Below the pieces are notes generated by a model. The model was not told the origin of the DNA. It saw only the letters and a list, made by a program, of their open reading frames with translations, and did no database searches. From Bathynomus jamesi (lineage: Eukaryota > Arthropoda > Malacostraca > Isopoda > Cirolanidae), in NCBI GenBank assembly GCA_023014485.1, contig JAJOZX010012090.1, positions 49,090 through 113,089 of the forward strand: a stretch of 64,000 nt of DNA, read 5' to 3'. This document shows positions 55,866 through 64,000 of this stretch, piece by piece. Made by a program: the position numbers and the translations under genes. Position 1 is the first letter of the stretch. Each line of letters starts with the position of its first letter.

Positions 55866-57744
55866 TCACCGGAGGTGCGGGGGAGGCAGGACTACGAGGG
55901 GGAGTGGAAAATAATACCTCACCCAGAGGCATTGGCAGGTCGAGGAGAGAGATGGGGCGGGCCAAGCGCGGGGGCGTGCACGTTCCACCCACGCCGACCA
56001 GGCGGGCGAGTTCCCCCTCCAGTGGGTCCATCGACCGGGCCGGAGAGGGGTGTATCTCAGCCCCCACCTCGAGGGCCGTCGGGGACCCCAGGGGGAGCGT
56101 GCATAACGGTTGCGCAGTGGGGATGGTGAGGACACCGGGGCGGTAGGGCGAAGGGGGCGTTTGTGTTTGGGAGAGGAAGGTGATGCGAGGCTTATGGCTT
56201 CGAAACTTTCGGGGTCACCACTGGCGCGGCGCTTGCGGCCCCTACCCCTCCGTCGTGCGGCCCGCATGGGTGACGGCGGGTCACGATCCGGAATGGGGGT
56301 GGCCGAAGGTGCCGGTGGAGAGGGCGTAGAAGGGGCAGGGGGGGTTGCCGACGAAGCATCGGCGTTCGCGGAGGGAGCACGTGGGGACGCGCTGGTAGTA
56401 CGGGGAGCCGCGGTAGGAGTCCGCTGGGCGGCAGAGGATGGACTGGGAGTAGCGGACACGGTGGGTAGAGGCGCGTTGGGAACCGCCGGTGAGGACGGGG
56501 TCCGGGAACGGAGAGCCTCGGCGTACGAGGCACCACGCCGGGCCTCGCAGCCACGCAACCGCTCCCGCGCCTCCCGAGCGCTGAGAAACTCTGATGAACA
56601 GAGGGCCCGAACCTCCCTTTCAAAGAGGAAGGACGGGCAAGAGCGGGATGAAGCAGGGTGTGGTCCATGGCAGTTGGTGCAGGAAGGCGGAGCAGTACAG
56701 GGCAAGGGGTGGGGAGGGCCGCCGCAGCGGACACACAACGGGGCCGGCTGACGGCAGGAACTGCTCACGTGGCCAAACCTATTGCACTGAAAACAGCGCG
56801 TAGGATCTGGCACGTATGGTCGTACTGAGAATTCACACGCTCGTCTCTCACCAAAGCCCCAGAATACCGAAACGGGGGGCACCAGTGAGTCGAAAGTGAG
56901 GAGCAGGCGAGGAGAAGGGGCGGTTGGGGATCGCGATCTGTCAGGAAAGCGGTACACCTCACAACACCCTGGAGGCGAGGTCAATCTGGAGGTCTTCCAC
57001 CGGGATGGGTAGAAGACGAGCAGCGTAAATTGTGCCCTGGCACTGATTGAGGTGGGGGTGGGGGGACACCGTAATCCCGCAGCCCAGGACATTGGGGATA
57101 GCGAGCAGAGAGGTGGTTTCGACAGAGGAACGCGACCTTATCAGAATGGAGCCATCCCTCTGAGGCCGAAGGTCAAAACGAGCCGTCGCCGTCCCCGTCA
57201 CCCCATGGATCGCTCGAAAGAGGCGTTCATGGTTAGTGGGGAGGGGCTTGGAGGAGGAGGGGCGGAGGACGAGGAACTTGTCCACCGTCCTAAGGCCGAG
57301 CGAAGACGTCGGGCCAAACACCACCGGTACTTCGAGGGGACGGGGAGACGAGAAAGGCGGACGGCGACGTCTGGTCCCACGTCCCCCAGGAGCCGAGGGG
57401 GCCGGAGGCGATGAGGCCCGACCGGAGTGGGAGGCGACCGGGGCCGCGGGCTTCCCACCTGAGGGTGAAAAAGCAGGCGGGTCCCTATCGGGACGTGGAA
57501 TATGGGGGGATCCAGGGGTCGGGGGGTCCACTGCAGGTCCATCCGCCACTGGCGGGGTTCGGGCAGCGGCGCCACGAGCCTGGGGAAGAGAGGGAGAGGA
57601 GGTGTCGGCAAGAAGAGCAGACGGGGTGGGCGAGGGCTGCCGACTGCCCTTACCAGACCCAAGGTCCAAAGAGGTAGTCAGAGGGAGGTCAGATGCACAA
57701 GCCGGGTCGTCAACGAGGTCCATTAGATTTGTAAGTGTTTCCAT
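55866..57744 (-). pseudogene. LINE ORF1, gag-like with three zinc knuckles
   Basis: METLTNLMDLVDDPACAS starts the frame at 57744; a Pro/Ser-rich stretch and an RRM-like part (VDKFLVLRPSSSKPLP...RDGSILIRS) follow. Near 56960 the frame shifts and continues into CFQCNRFGHVSSSC, CVRCGGPPHPLPC and CTNCHGPHPASSRSC, three CCHC-type knuckles at about 56600-56800. The end is Pro/Ser/Arg-rich. This protein normally binds the element RNA. One frameshift separates the two halves. Confidence 0.8.
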
Positions 57745-58080
57745 AAAGAAAATTTTTATTGTTGTTTCGCGCCCGGGGCCGCGGGGAACCGATTACCCGG
57801 GGCCCAAGGGGACCAAGCGCACGCCGGCGGGGGATGGGTGCCTCGTCCCATGTAGGTACCCCCGTTTCAAAAGGGGCCCTTGCAGCGTCGAAAGTTCTCC
57901 CCCGCCGGCAGCAAAGACCAAGGCCCCCCAGGGTCCCAGGCCTGGGCACCCTACCAGCCAACTTAGTCCGGCCCCGGCCATGGGAGCGAGACCCCCAGCG
58001 ACCAGCCCCGGCAGCCCACGGGGCGCGCGAAGTGAACAGAGAAAGCAGAAAAAACAGAGGGGGCAAGGAAGAGGCTTTTA

Positions 58081-58190
58081 GGAAAAAAAAACCCGGTGGA
58101 AAAAATCCCCCGGCGGAAAAAATCCAACAAGGAAAAAATCCCCCCGGAAAATATCCCCCGGAGGAAAAAATCCCCCAGCTGAACAGAAAT
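58081..58190 (-). repeat. GGAAAAAATCCCCCGG array (copy 1)
   Basis: About six imperfect 17-20-bp units at the 5' end of the minus-strand LINE, including the odd unit GGAAAAAATCCAACAAGG. An inverted copy lies at 58885-58981. Confidence 0.85.
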
Positions 58191-58266
58191 GAAGGCTAAT
58201 AATTTGAATAATAACGTAGGTGTGCATTCGTTCGTTCTGTGGTGATGCCTGACAGAATCGCACCAA

Positions 58267-58296
58267 AACAGCGCCTAGGTAATACTAAGCGCTGTT
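58267..58296 (-). other. Origin-like stem-loop with TAGTATTAC nonamer
   Basis: Perfect 8-bp arms AACAGCGC (58267-58274) and GCGCTGTT (58289-58296) enclose a 14-base loop. On the minus strand the loop holds TAGTATTAC (58279-58287). In circovirus-type genomes this nonamer in a stem-loop is where Rep nicks the virion strand. A nearby GGTGCAACAGGGTAA could include an iteron, but repeats are not convincing. Confidence 0.6.
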
Positions 58297-58344
58297 GGTG
58301 CAACAGGGTAATCCAAAATTTTTTTTTTTTTTTTTTTTTTTTAT

Positions 58345-58770
58345 TTAATCATTACTTATACCAAAGCATTTTACATAATATGTTATAACAGCAGTAAATG
58401 GTAATTGTACAGCTCCAGCATCAGTAGGTGCACGTTGAAAACATATTCTACCATTAACAATATCAAGATCATTAGTACTAGTAAGAAAATTTTTACCAAT
58501 AATCACACGACTATTAGCAAACTCAGCAGTACATTTTATTTTACGATACATATTAAAATATCTTGTAGCAGTAAATGAACGGGCACGTTGATGATTAACA
58601 ACATTAGTATGATGTAAAGTATTATTAGGCTCAAACATAATAAACATTGGGGGGAAGGTATAGGGAGACAACGAGGTCTGGGCCCTAACCTCACCATCCC
58701 CATAACCAATACAGGCTACATGGCATGAACCCTGGCTAGATGGGCCAGAACCCTGGCTACATGGCATCAA
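58345..58770 (-). CDS. Capsid-like protein fragment, 141 codons, intact ORF
   Basis: The product lacks an obvious signal or membrane segment. The first 35 residues contain a Ser/Gly-rich repeat (CSQGSGPSSQGSC) that may be non-native. The rest alternates short hydrophobic strands, with FEPNNTLHHTN, RARSFTATRYFNMYRKIKC and AVITYYVKCFG, which looks like the C-terminal strands of a single jelly-roll capsid. The Arg-rich N-terminus expected of such capsids is missing. Codons are AT-rich, unlike the adjacent LINE. A poly(A)-like run follows the stop after 4 bases. I cannot name a virus; the call rests on strand pattern and the nearby origin motif. Confidence 0.4.
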   Translation of the reverse strand: MMPCSQGSGPSSQGSCHVACIGYGDGEVRAQTSLSPYTFPPMFIMFEPNNTLHHTNVVNHQRARSFTATRYFNMYRKIKCTAEFANSRVIIGKNFLTSTNDLDIVNGRICFQRAPTDAGAVQLPFTAVITYYVKCFGISND

Positions 58771-58884
58771 CCTTTTTGCGGGTGGATATTCAACATAACC
58801 AACATATTAAAATGGGGATAATACTGGAATCTTACACCACATAATCTATAATAATTATGAATTAACATTTTCATTTTATCCTTC

Positions 58885-58981
58885 TGGGGGATTTTTTCCT
58901 CCGGGGGTTTGTTTCCGGGGGATTTTTTCCTTGTTGGATTTTTTCCGCCGGGGGATTTTTTCCACCGGGGTTTTTTTTCCT
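58885..58981 (+). repeat. GGAAAAAATCCCCCGG array (copy 2, inverted)
   Basis: Reverse complement of 58081-58190 with unit order preserved, including the AACAAGG variant. Confidence 0.85.
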
Positions 58982-59170
58982 GATCCCAAGGAGGAGGGTA
59001 AAGAGGGGAAGACAGGAAAGAGGGGGCTGTAGGATAGCAGGGTATGCTAAAAGTCCACTTCGCAACCGGGCGGGGGACCCGGCAGGGCCCCCAGCCGCGG
59101 CTGACCCCCCTCGCCACATGGAGGCAGGAGCCCGCGGGCGATCCACCCAAAACCGCCCGCGGGGAGGGGG
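58982..59170 (+). mobile_element. 5' fragment of a second GC-rich LINE, plus strand
   Basis: GC-rich sequence directly after the inverted array; it has the same kind of content (CCACTTCGC, GGGCCCCCAGCCGCGGC) as the 5' UTR of the minus-strand LINE at 57900-58050. It ends abruptly at about 59170 in AT-rich DNA. Probably a second copy facing the first. Confidence 0.5.
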
Positions 59171-59558
59171 CTTGAATTATTGGTAGGGCTATTTTTTACT
59201 ATGATATTTTTCACAATATTGTTATATGAAAATACTACATTAATATCCAAAAGTTTAAGTACATTAGCAATGCCTAAAAAGCCCGGGAAAAATGGAAGTA
59301 CTAAAATATTTTTGACAAAGTACGAGTGTTATTATTGACACAACAGAAAGTTCATTTTGCCTTGTTGAGACAAGATCTCATAAACGCAGATGGATTAACA
59401 CAGATCACTTCCAATACCATTGATTTTTTCTAATTCGGCATCGATGTATTCCGGACTGGCGATCCTAAGGGCGCGGAGAAACATTGAAGAAAAAATGGCC
59501 TTCTTAGTTGGGGTGTCATGTCCCAAGTAAAAGTGTATGTAGGACAAAAATTCAGGCA
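59171..59558. other. AT-rich stretch, possibly Penelope upstream sequence
   Basis: No intact coding region. The last part (AAAGTGTATGTAGGACAAAA) leads into the GIY-YIG frame and may be its upstream coding, but it is broken by stops. Confidence 0.35.
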
Positions 59559-60100
59559 TTATCTATAAAAATGGTTGTAAACAATGTGATTCCTTTTACA
59601 TAGGTCAGACGGGAAAGGATTTGCACACACGTATAAAACAGCATCAATATTCCGCTAGAACAGGACAGTCATCCAGTGCCCTTTTTGTCCATTTGTCAGA
59701 TCCCACTGTATTGATTGGAATAATGCTTCAGTTTTATTTCACTCTAGCAACATTGTTAATAGAAATATTCTTGAGTCTGCCATTATCCAACTTAAAATAA
59801 CTTCAACATAAGCAAAGGTCTTTTTCAACTCGTCGATCCTGTTGTTTTGAATTCCTTTAGAACAGATTTAGATAAGAAGGGTAGAACGCTAAGTCTTTGG
59901 TAAACTTGTATGCAGGCATAGTGCTAAAAGCCGGGCAGATTTCCAGGATAAATTTGTATTTTTTTTTTTTTTTTTTTTTATAACTGGTTGGAAATAATTC
60001 ATTTGATCTTGTGCTAAAAATCGATAGTTTTTCCTTACAAATTTGTATGCCCCTCCCACAATCCTCTAATTTCTATTTTTATTTTTATTTCTCCGTTTAT

Positions 60101-60153
<53 letters not shown>

Positions 60154-60285
60154 TTTCTGTAACCTATATATAGGCTATAACTCTTTATGTACTTCAGTGT
60201 TCCTGAGGATGTCATTAGACGAAAGCGCTTGAGCACCATTCTGTGTTTCCTTTCCTTCGTGGTTTTATTCATCATAAATATTTTT
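59559..60285 (+). mobile_element. Penelope-like element 3' part, inverted relative to 49676-51790
   Basis: Reads NSGIIYKNGCKQCDSFYIGQTGKDLHTRIKQHQ from 59554, then loses frame. The tail continues through the T-run near 59950, (TA)n at 60111-60150 and the hammerhead-like motif to GGTTTTATTCATCATAAATA. It is highly similar to the left copy. Confidence 0.8.
60203..60224 (+). ncRNA. Hammerhead-like core in Penelope tail
   Basis: CTGAGGA, T, stem GTC/GAC with loop ATTA, then GAAA: both conserved boxes and a short helix II. A helix III with a cleavage triplet is not evident, so it is probably a relic. Confidence 0.45.
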
Positions 60286-60307
60286 CACGTGTTACTTTCG
60301 TGAAATA

Positions 60308-60311
<4 letters not shown>

Positions 60312-60372
<61 letters not shown>
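60312..60372. repeat. (TA)n microsatellite
   Basis: Long TA tract next to the Penelope tip. Confidence 0.9.
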
Positions 60373-60376
<4 letters not shown>

Positions 60377-60546
60377 TTAATTTTGGTAGGCAGGCTGTTT
60401 TGAAATGTGACATCATCCCATATACTAAATATACTGGTATATGTTCAAATTCATGAAGTACAGTACTTCCTTAATTCTTGAATAATATAAATCATGTACT
60501 TACATCCTTAATATTGTACAGTAATTTGGGGTTCTTTTTTTTATAG

Positions 60547-62009
60547 GTACGAAAACCTCATGAGTGATCTTGTACAAGACTTCAAATCCATATCATTTTA
60601 CAAAAGGAGGCTTCAGATACTTACACTCTCACCATTTCCTATTTCTAGGACAATGGATTTGTTTGGTGCAACCACCAGATACATGGTTGATGAAGCCAGA
60701 CATTTGAAACATACATTTGGTATTATGACACAGATTCCTATCTACAGTAAAGGAAGAAAACTAACTGAAGATATAATCTCTGAAATAAAGGAATTCTACG
60801 ATGATGATGAAGTCAGTTATTTGTGTGCAGGGAAATCTGATTGTGTTAGCATAAGAAATAAAGATGGCGAAGAAGAGTACAAACAAAAATGTCTATTACT
60901 AGGGAATTTAAAAGAATTATATTCAAAATATAAAGAAAACAATGATAATAGCATAGGGTTTTCTACCTTTGCCAATCTCAGGCCTAAATGGTGTGTAATT
61001 GCTGGAGGCGAAGGAACCCACTCAGTTTGTGTTTGTACCCACCACCAGAATCCTAAACTCATGGTATCAGCAATTGCAGAGAAAAACTTAACCTATTACA
61101 CACTTATGGAAAAAGTGTTTGTGATATAAATTCTTCTACATGCATGTTACATGGATGTTGAGAATGTCCTGGTAGCATAGGCATATTTAATTTTTTAAAT
61201 ACTATACCTTCCTTGACAAGCAGAGATTCTGTTGAATATGTTCAGTGGACTAATACAGATAGATCAACATTGGAAACTCGTATAGCTTCTCCAGATGAAT
61301 TTATTGAACACCTTTCAGAAAGCATTTTTTCTCTTACTAGGCACCACTACATTGCAAAAAGCCAGAGTCAGTATTTGAAGACTATGAAACAGAATCTTCA
61401 CGGTGATGAAATACTTGTGCTAGGGGATTTTGCAGAAAACTACTCATCACTCAAGATGAACCACAAAGTTTCCACTGGACAAATGACCAGGTGACCCTCC
61501 ATCCATTTGTGGTGTATCACATGAAGGATGAGGAATTAATTCATTTTAGTTACTGTATTATTAGCGATTGTCTTGAGCACTCAACATCAGCAGTTCACAC
61601 TTTTCAGCAATATTTAATGAAGGATATTAAACAGAAATTCCCCAACGTACAAAAAGTAATTTATTTCTCTGATGGGTGTGGAGGCCAATACAAAAACAAA
61701 TATAATTTCAGCAATCTATGCTATCATGAACAGGATTTTGGTGTGAAGGCTGAGTGGAATTTCTTTGCCACAAGTCATGGGAAAAATGCTTGTGATGGTA
61801 TTGGAGGAACTATTAAAAGAGTTGTAGCAAAGGCTAGTTTGCAATGTATTGATACTGGTCATATTCTAACACCAAGAGCTTTCTATGATTTTTGCACTGA
61901 ACACTTTAATTCAATTATTTGTTTGTATGTTACAAAGGAGGAGGTTCATGTGGATAAATTCAATCTTTCTAGTAGGTTTAATGAAGCTTTTCATGTATTG
62001 ATAGAATAA
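60547..62009 (+). pseudogene. Copy C transposase, 3' part, frameshifted
   Basis: Acceptor TTTTTTTTATAG precedes GTACGAAAAC. The product YENLMSDLVQDFKSI aligns with copy A from about residue 173; further shared blocks are GKSDCVSIRNKDG, LLLGNLKELY, GFSTFANLRPKWCVIAGGEGTHSVCVC, WTNTDRSTLE, VLGDFAENYS, VIYFSDGCGGQYKN and AEWNFFATSHGKNACDGIGGTIKR. Breaks: a shift and stop at about 61125-61165 in the Cys-rich part, and a one-base slip near 61450. It ends at 62009, lacking the Tudor-like C-terminus. All three candidate catalytic Asp residues are conserved. Confidence 0.82.
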
Positions 62010-62408
62010 GGTTGAAACTCATTTTTTGTATATATGAAAATTTTAAAAATCTGAAATTTAGGGGGGGGGGGGGCAGGACCCCTTCAAATGGAATAGTGTT
62101 GTAACATTTTTCTGTTAATTTTAGCCATTTTTTCTACTTATGCTAATTTGTTATGTGTGCAATTACCTTTCATAAACACTTTAAATCACTATTCTATGTC
62201 AATTATGACTGAGTTATGGTGGTTTGAATATTTACAGTTTTCATCCCCCCCCCCCAAAGGGGGGAGCATAACTTTTGAACCATAACTCTGATTGAGCTGA
62301 TATTTGAAATTTGGTACTTAGTAGCATAGACCATTCTATAAACCAAATTTAAGCAAAATCTATGAGGGTGTGGTTTTGACCACTGCATGATTTGTCATGG
62401 AATGACCC
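62010..62408 (-). repeat. Right terminal region of copy C
   Basis: Ends TTTGTCATGGAATGACCC, matching the copy A tip (CATGGAATGACCC). It contains a 13-base G-run (62050-62062) and a C-run/G-run hairpin (62246-62264). The left terminus of copy C was not found. Confidence 0.6.
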
Positions 62409-62849
62409 TATAGAAAATGACATTACCTATAATGGGGCAAAGAGCTGTATTTTGATTTTTAGGTGTAATCTATTAAACATGTATCATGTGGGTCTTTTGA
62501 AATGAATGGTCAGATTATACCTGTCAAAGACATGTGGAAATACTTAGGTCATGTAATTACTCACGAGCTGCGAGATGAACTTGATATTGAGAGAGAATGT
62601 AAAAACCTGTATGTACAGGGTAACATGCTAGTAAGGAAATTTTGTATGTGTTCATAATCAGTTAAAATTTATCTTTTTAGAACTTACTGTACTGCATTGT
62701 ATACATCCCATCTGTGGTGGAATTATACAAAAACTGCTATGAATAAACTCTGTTGCTTATAATATTTTTCGTATGCTATGTAGGGAACCAAAATGGTGCA
62801 GTGCCAGTTTTATGTTTACTACACGTAACCTACCTACCTACCTACCAGC
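62409..62849 (+). pseudogene. LINE reverse transcriptase fragment (second copy), left part
   Basis: Same family as 18481-19030 on the other strand: GSFEMNGQ, CKYLGHVITHELRDELDIE, LYVQGNMLVRKF, NIFRMLCREPKWCSASFMFTT. It has more frame breaks than the first copy. It is interrupted at 62850 by a hAT element and resumes at 63776. Confidence 0.75.
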
Positions 62850-63775
62850 CAGGGGTGCAGTGCTGCCGGAGCTCACCGGAGCGCCGCTCCGGCACCTCTG
62901 CAAGAGGAAGTTTGGAGGAATTACCATAACAAGCAACAAAAAATTATCTCCATTAATTATCAACAGTTTCTTACTAGTCTTGTGAACAATTTGCAGCACC
63001 GTATGTTCACGACAACATCCATGAAAAGTTCTCAAACTTCTGAACCTCAAAGTATGTATAAATCACTGCTAAATGAAATGTATGTCCTTGAAAAAGACTA
63101 CTGGCCTGATGAAATACCACCTAATTACGGAGAAGCTGAAATCTCATCTCTCTGTAAGAGGTTTAAGCTTTCTTCTTACTCTGTACTAAATGCCTTTAGA
63201 GACTATGTGGAAGATCATGGGCGCCGCATCCCCCAAGATTTACACCCATTACTGAGCTGTTCACAAGTTATTCCTATTAGTACTGCTGAGTGTGAGAGGG
63301 GATTCAGTCATATGAACTTGATAATAACAACAACACGCTCAAGAATTCTCATAAATCATGTATCAGCGCTTATGTTTGTTAAACTACATGGACCTCCTCT
63401 AGTTCAGTGGAATCCTGAGCCATATGCCATATCATGGCTGCGGTACCACAGATCGGCAGATGACACCAGGACAAGAGTTGCTTCAGACCCCCGAAAACAT
63501 ATCACGCCTGACCCTTTGTGGAAATTATTGTGAAACTTCCCACTGGTGGTATTTGGTAAGCACTAAGTAGTTTTAACTTCTTAAATTGATAAAATACATG
63601 ATTGCTCCTTTTTCTTTATTTGCTTGATAATTATATTTATTTTATGATAATTAGTGAGTGCAAACACGAAATACTTAGTCATCGTGTGGCATATATAGAA
63701 ACAGGATAGGAAATGGCAGGCTTTTGTCAGGCCCACCAGAGCTCCAGCACCTATAAAATTGGCACTGCACCCCTG
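62850..63775 (+). mobile_element. hAT element, 926 bp, with transposase C-terminus
   Basis: Ends CAGGGGTGCAGTGC and GGCACTGCACCCCTG (perfect over 13 bp); identical octamers CTACCAGC outside (62842-62849, 63776-63783). It carries only the 3' part of the gene. Confidence 0.93.
62897..63533 (+). pseudogene. hAT transposase C-terminal domain (KIAA1586/ZNF862-like)
   Basis: Open from about 62897 to the stop at 63533: NYHNKQQKIISINYQQF, KDYWPDEIPPNYGEAEIS, then VIPISTAECERGFSHMNLIITTTRSRI, the dimerisation block, and LHGPPLVQWNPEPYAISWL. The 5' part of the gene, including BED finger and first catalytic residues, is deleted. It complements the remnant at 16380-18240. Confidence 0.85.
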
Positions 63776-64000
63776 CTACCAGCCAAATGTTAATCTGGAA
63801 GAATATATATAATTTCATTACTAGGGTCCAAAACAGCTCTAATGTGTTATTGTACAATGTCCTGTGTTCAGGTACTGTGTACCTTTCACCTATATGGCAG
63901 TCTTGGTTCAGACAACTGCTGGTTTACAATATACCTTATTTTTGTAATATAGCAAAGATTATATATGCATATTAAGTTGTGTTATAATAAGTGTTATAGC
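63776..64000 (+). pseudogene. LINE reverse transcriptase fragment, right part (to window edge)
   Basis: After the hAT insert the frame continues MLIWKNIYNFITRVQNSSNV and GTVYLSPIWQSW, matching the 3' end of the copy at 18481-19030. It then runs into non-coding sequence to the window edge. Confidence 0.7.

Larger units (their letters stand above)
51791..58200 (-). mobile_element. GC-rich I-like LINE with RNase H, nearly full length
   Basis: Minus-strand element of about 6.4 kb: 5' region 57750-58200 with the GGAAAAAATCCCCC array, ORF1 (gag-like), ORF2 (endonuclease, RT, RNase H, C-terminal Cys/His), and a short A-rich 3' tail at 51780-51800 inside Penelope sequence. Base composition is strikingly GC-rich against an AT-rich background. 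A few small frameshifts are its only defects. The RNase H domain points to the I/Nimb group rather than Jockey or R1. Confidence 0.85.
58200..58880 (-). mobile_element. Candidate endogenous CRESS-DNA-virus-like segment
   Basis: Lies between two inverted LINE 5' ends. It has a capsid-like ORF, a replication-origin-like stem-loop with the circovirus-type nonamer, and a 24-base A-run after the ORF (T-run 58319-58342 on the plus strand). No Rep gene is seen here. Viral origin is inferred from the origin motif plus the ORF; the run of A could instead mean the copy came from an mRNA. Confidence 0.5.
42700..60546 (+). other. Interval splitting copy C (GT-AG, 17.8 kb)
   Basis: Starts GTAAGA and ends TTTTTTTTATAG. 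The flanking coding halves join in phase and match one continuous stretch of copy A, where no intron exists. It now contains LTR, Penelope, Tc1/mariner, LINE and virus-like sequence. I read it as an intron grown by insertions; a chance position of splice signals is less likely. Confidence 0.6.

Noticed and set aside
53103..57677. Long plus-strand ORFs rich in Arg, Gly and Glu
   Set aside because: They are antisense shadows of the GC-rich LINE, where stop codons are rare in all frames.
58871..59250. Pro/Lys-rich ORFs near the second array
   Set aside because: Products are translations of the GGAAAAAATCCCCCGG units and GC-rich 5' UTR-like DNA.
59250..59400. Possible Rep remnant beside the virus-like segment
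   Set aside because: Six-frame reading by eye shows no rolling-circle or helicase motif; frames are full of stops.

Overview
This is a gene-poor, AT-rich stretch of an animal nuclear genome, most likely an arthropod. The arthropod call is an inference from the mix of BEL/Pao, Penelope, CR1-like and I-like LINEs, many hAT families, mariner/Tc1, piggyBac and Helitron elements, together with (TA)n tracts, AT-rich spacers and spliceosomal-type intron signals. I recognise no ordinary host gene, tRNA or rRNA. Almost everything is transposable elements nested in one another, and many insertions can be dated relative to each other because their target-site duplications (TSDs) are still readable.

Layout. 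1-5 kb: decayed hAT elements, a hAT MITE with an 8-bp TSD (508-1390), a foldback element (1512-1712) and an internally deleted mariner (4237-4650). 5.6-14.9 kb: one CR1-like LINE (zinc-finger/SGNH-esterase ORF1, endonuclease ORF2) cut into pieces by a hAT MITE, nested foldbacks, a four-level nest (LINE > hAT 6923-12723 > hAT 7521-12467 > BEL/Pao 7748-11233) and a piggyBac MITE (13541-13788). 14.9-20.1 kb: hAT remnants, a 587-bp near-perfect palindrome (15180-15766), a LINE reverse-transcriptase fragment and a second mariner. 20.2-23.5 kb: two Penelope elements head to head. 24-28 kb: two Helitron-like elements, palindromic repeat modules and a foldback. 28.4-34.9 kb: a second BEL/Pao with about forty 34-bp leader repeats, and two LINE fragments, one interrupted by an element with an 8-bp TSD.

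34.9-62.4 kb is the most interesting part. It holds three members of one uncommon transposase family. Copy A (35679-39880) looks complete: TIRs of about 470 bp, a 4-bp TSD (AATA) and an uninterrupted 781-codon gene. It sits inside a hAT MITE (35384-40043, TSD ATTTTGAC), which sits inside copy B (34878 to about 42493), a shrunken relative. Copy C is a pseudogene whose 5' exon (42540-42699) and 3' part (60547-62009) join in frame across a 17.8-kb GT-AG interval now filled with a large non-coding LTR element, Penelope fragments in inverted orientation, a Tc1/mariner element, a GC-rich I-like LINE and a virus-like segment.

That segment (about 58200-58880) pairs an intact 141-codon ORF of virus-capsid-like appearance with a stem-loop bearing the TAGTATTAC nonamer of circular Rep-encoding ssDNA (CRESS) viruses, so it is a candidate endogenous viral element. 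The window ends with a second LINE reverse-transcriptase fragment split by a hAT MITE carrying a transposase C-terminus (62850-63775).

The elements do not work together as a pathway; the biology is that of mobile DNA. Autonomous-looking or recently coding parts are the 781-aa gene and, nearly, the I-like LINE. Nearly all the rest are non-autonomous derivatives or pseudogenes.
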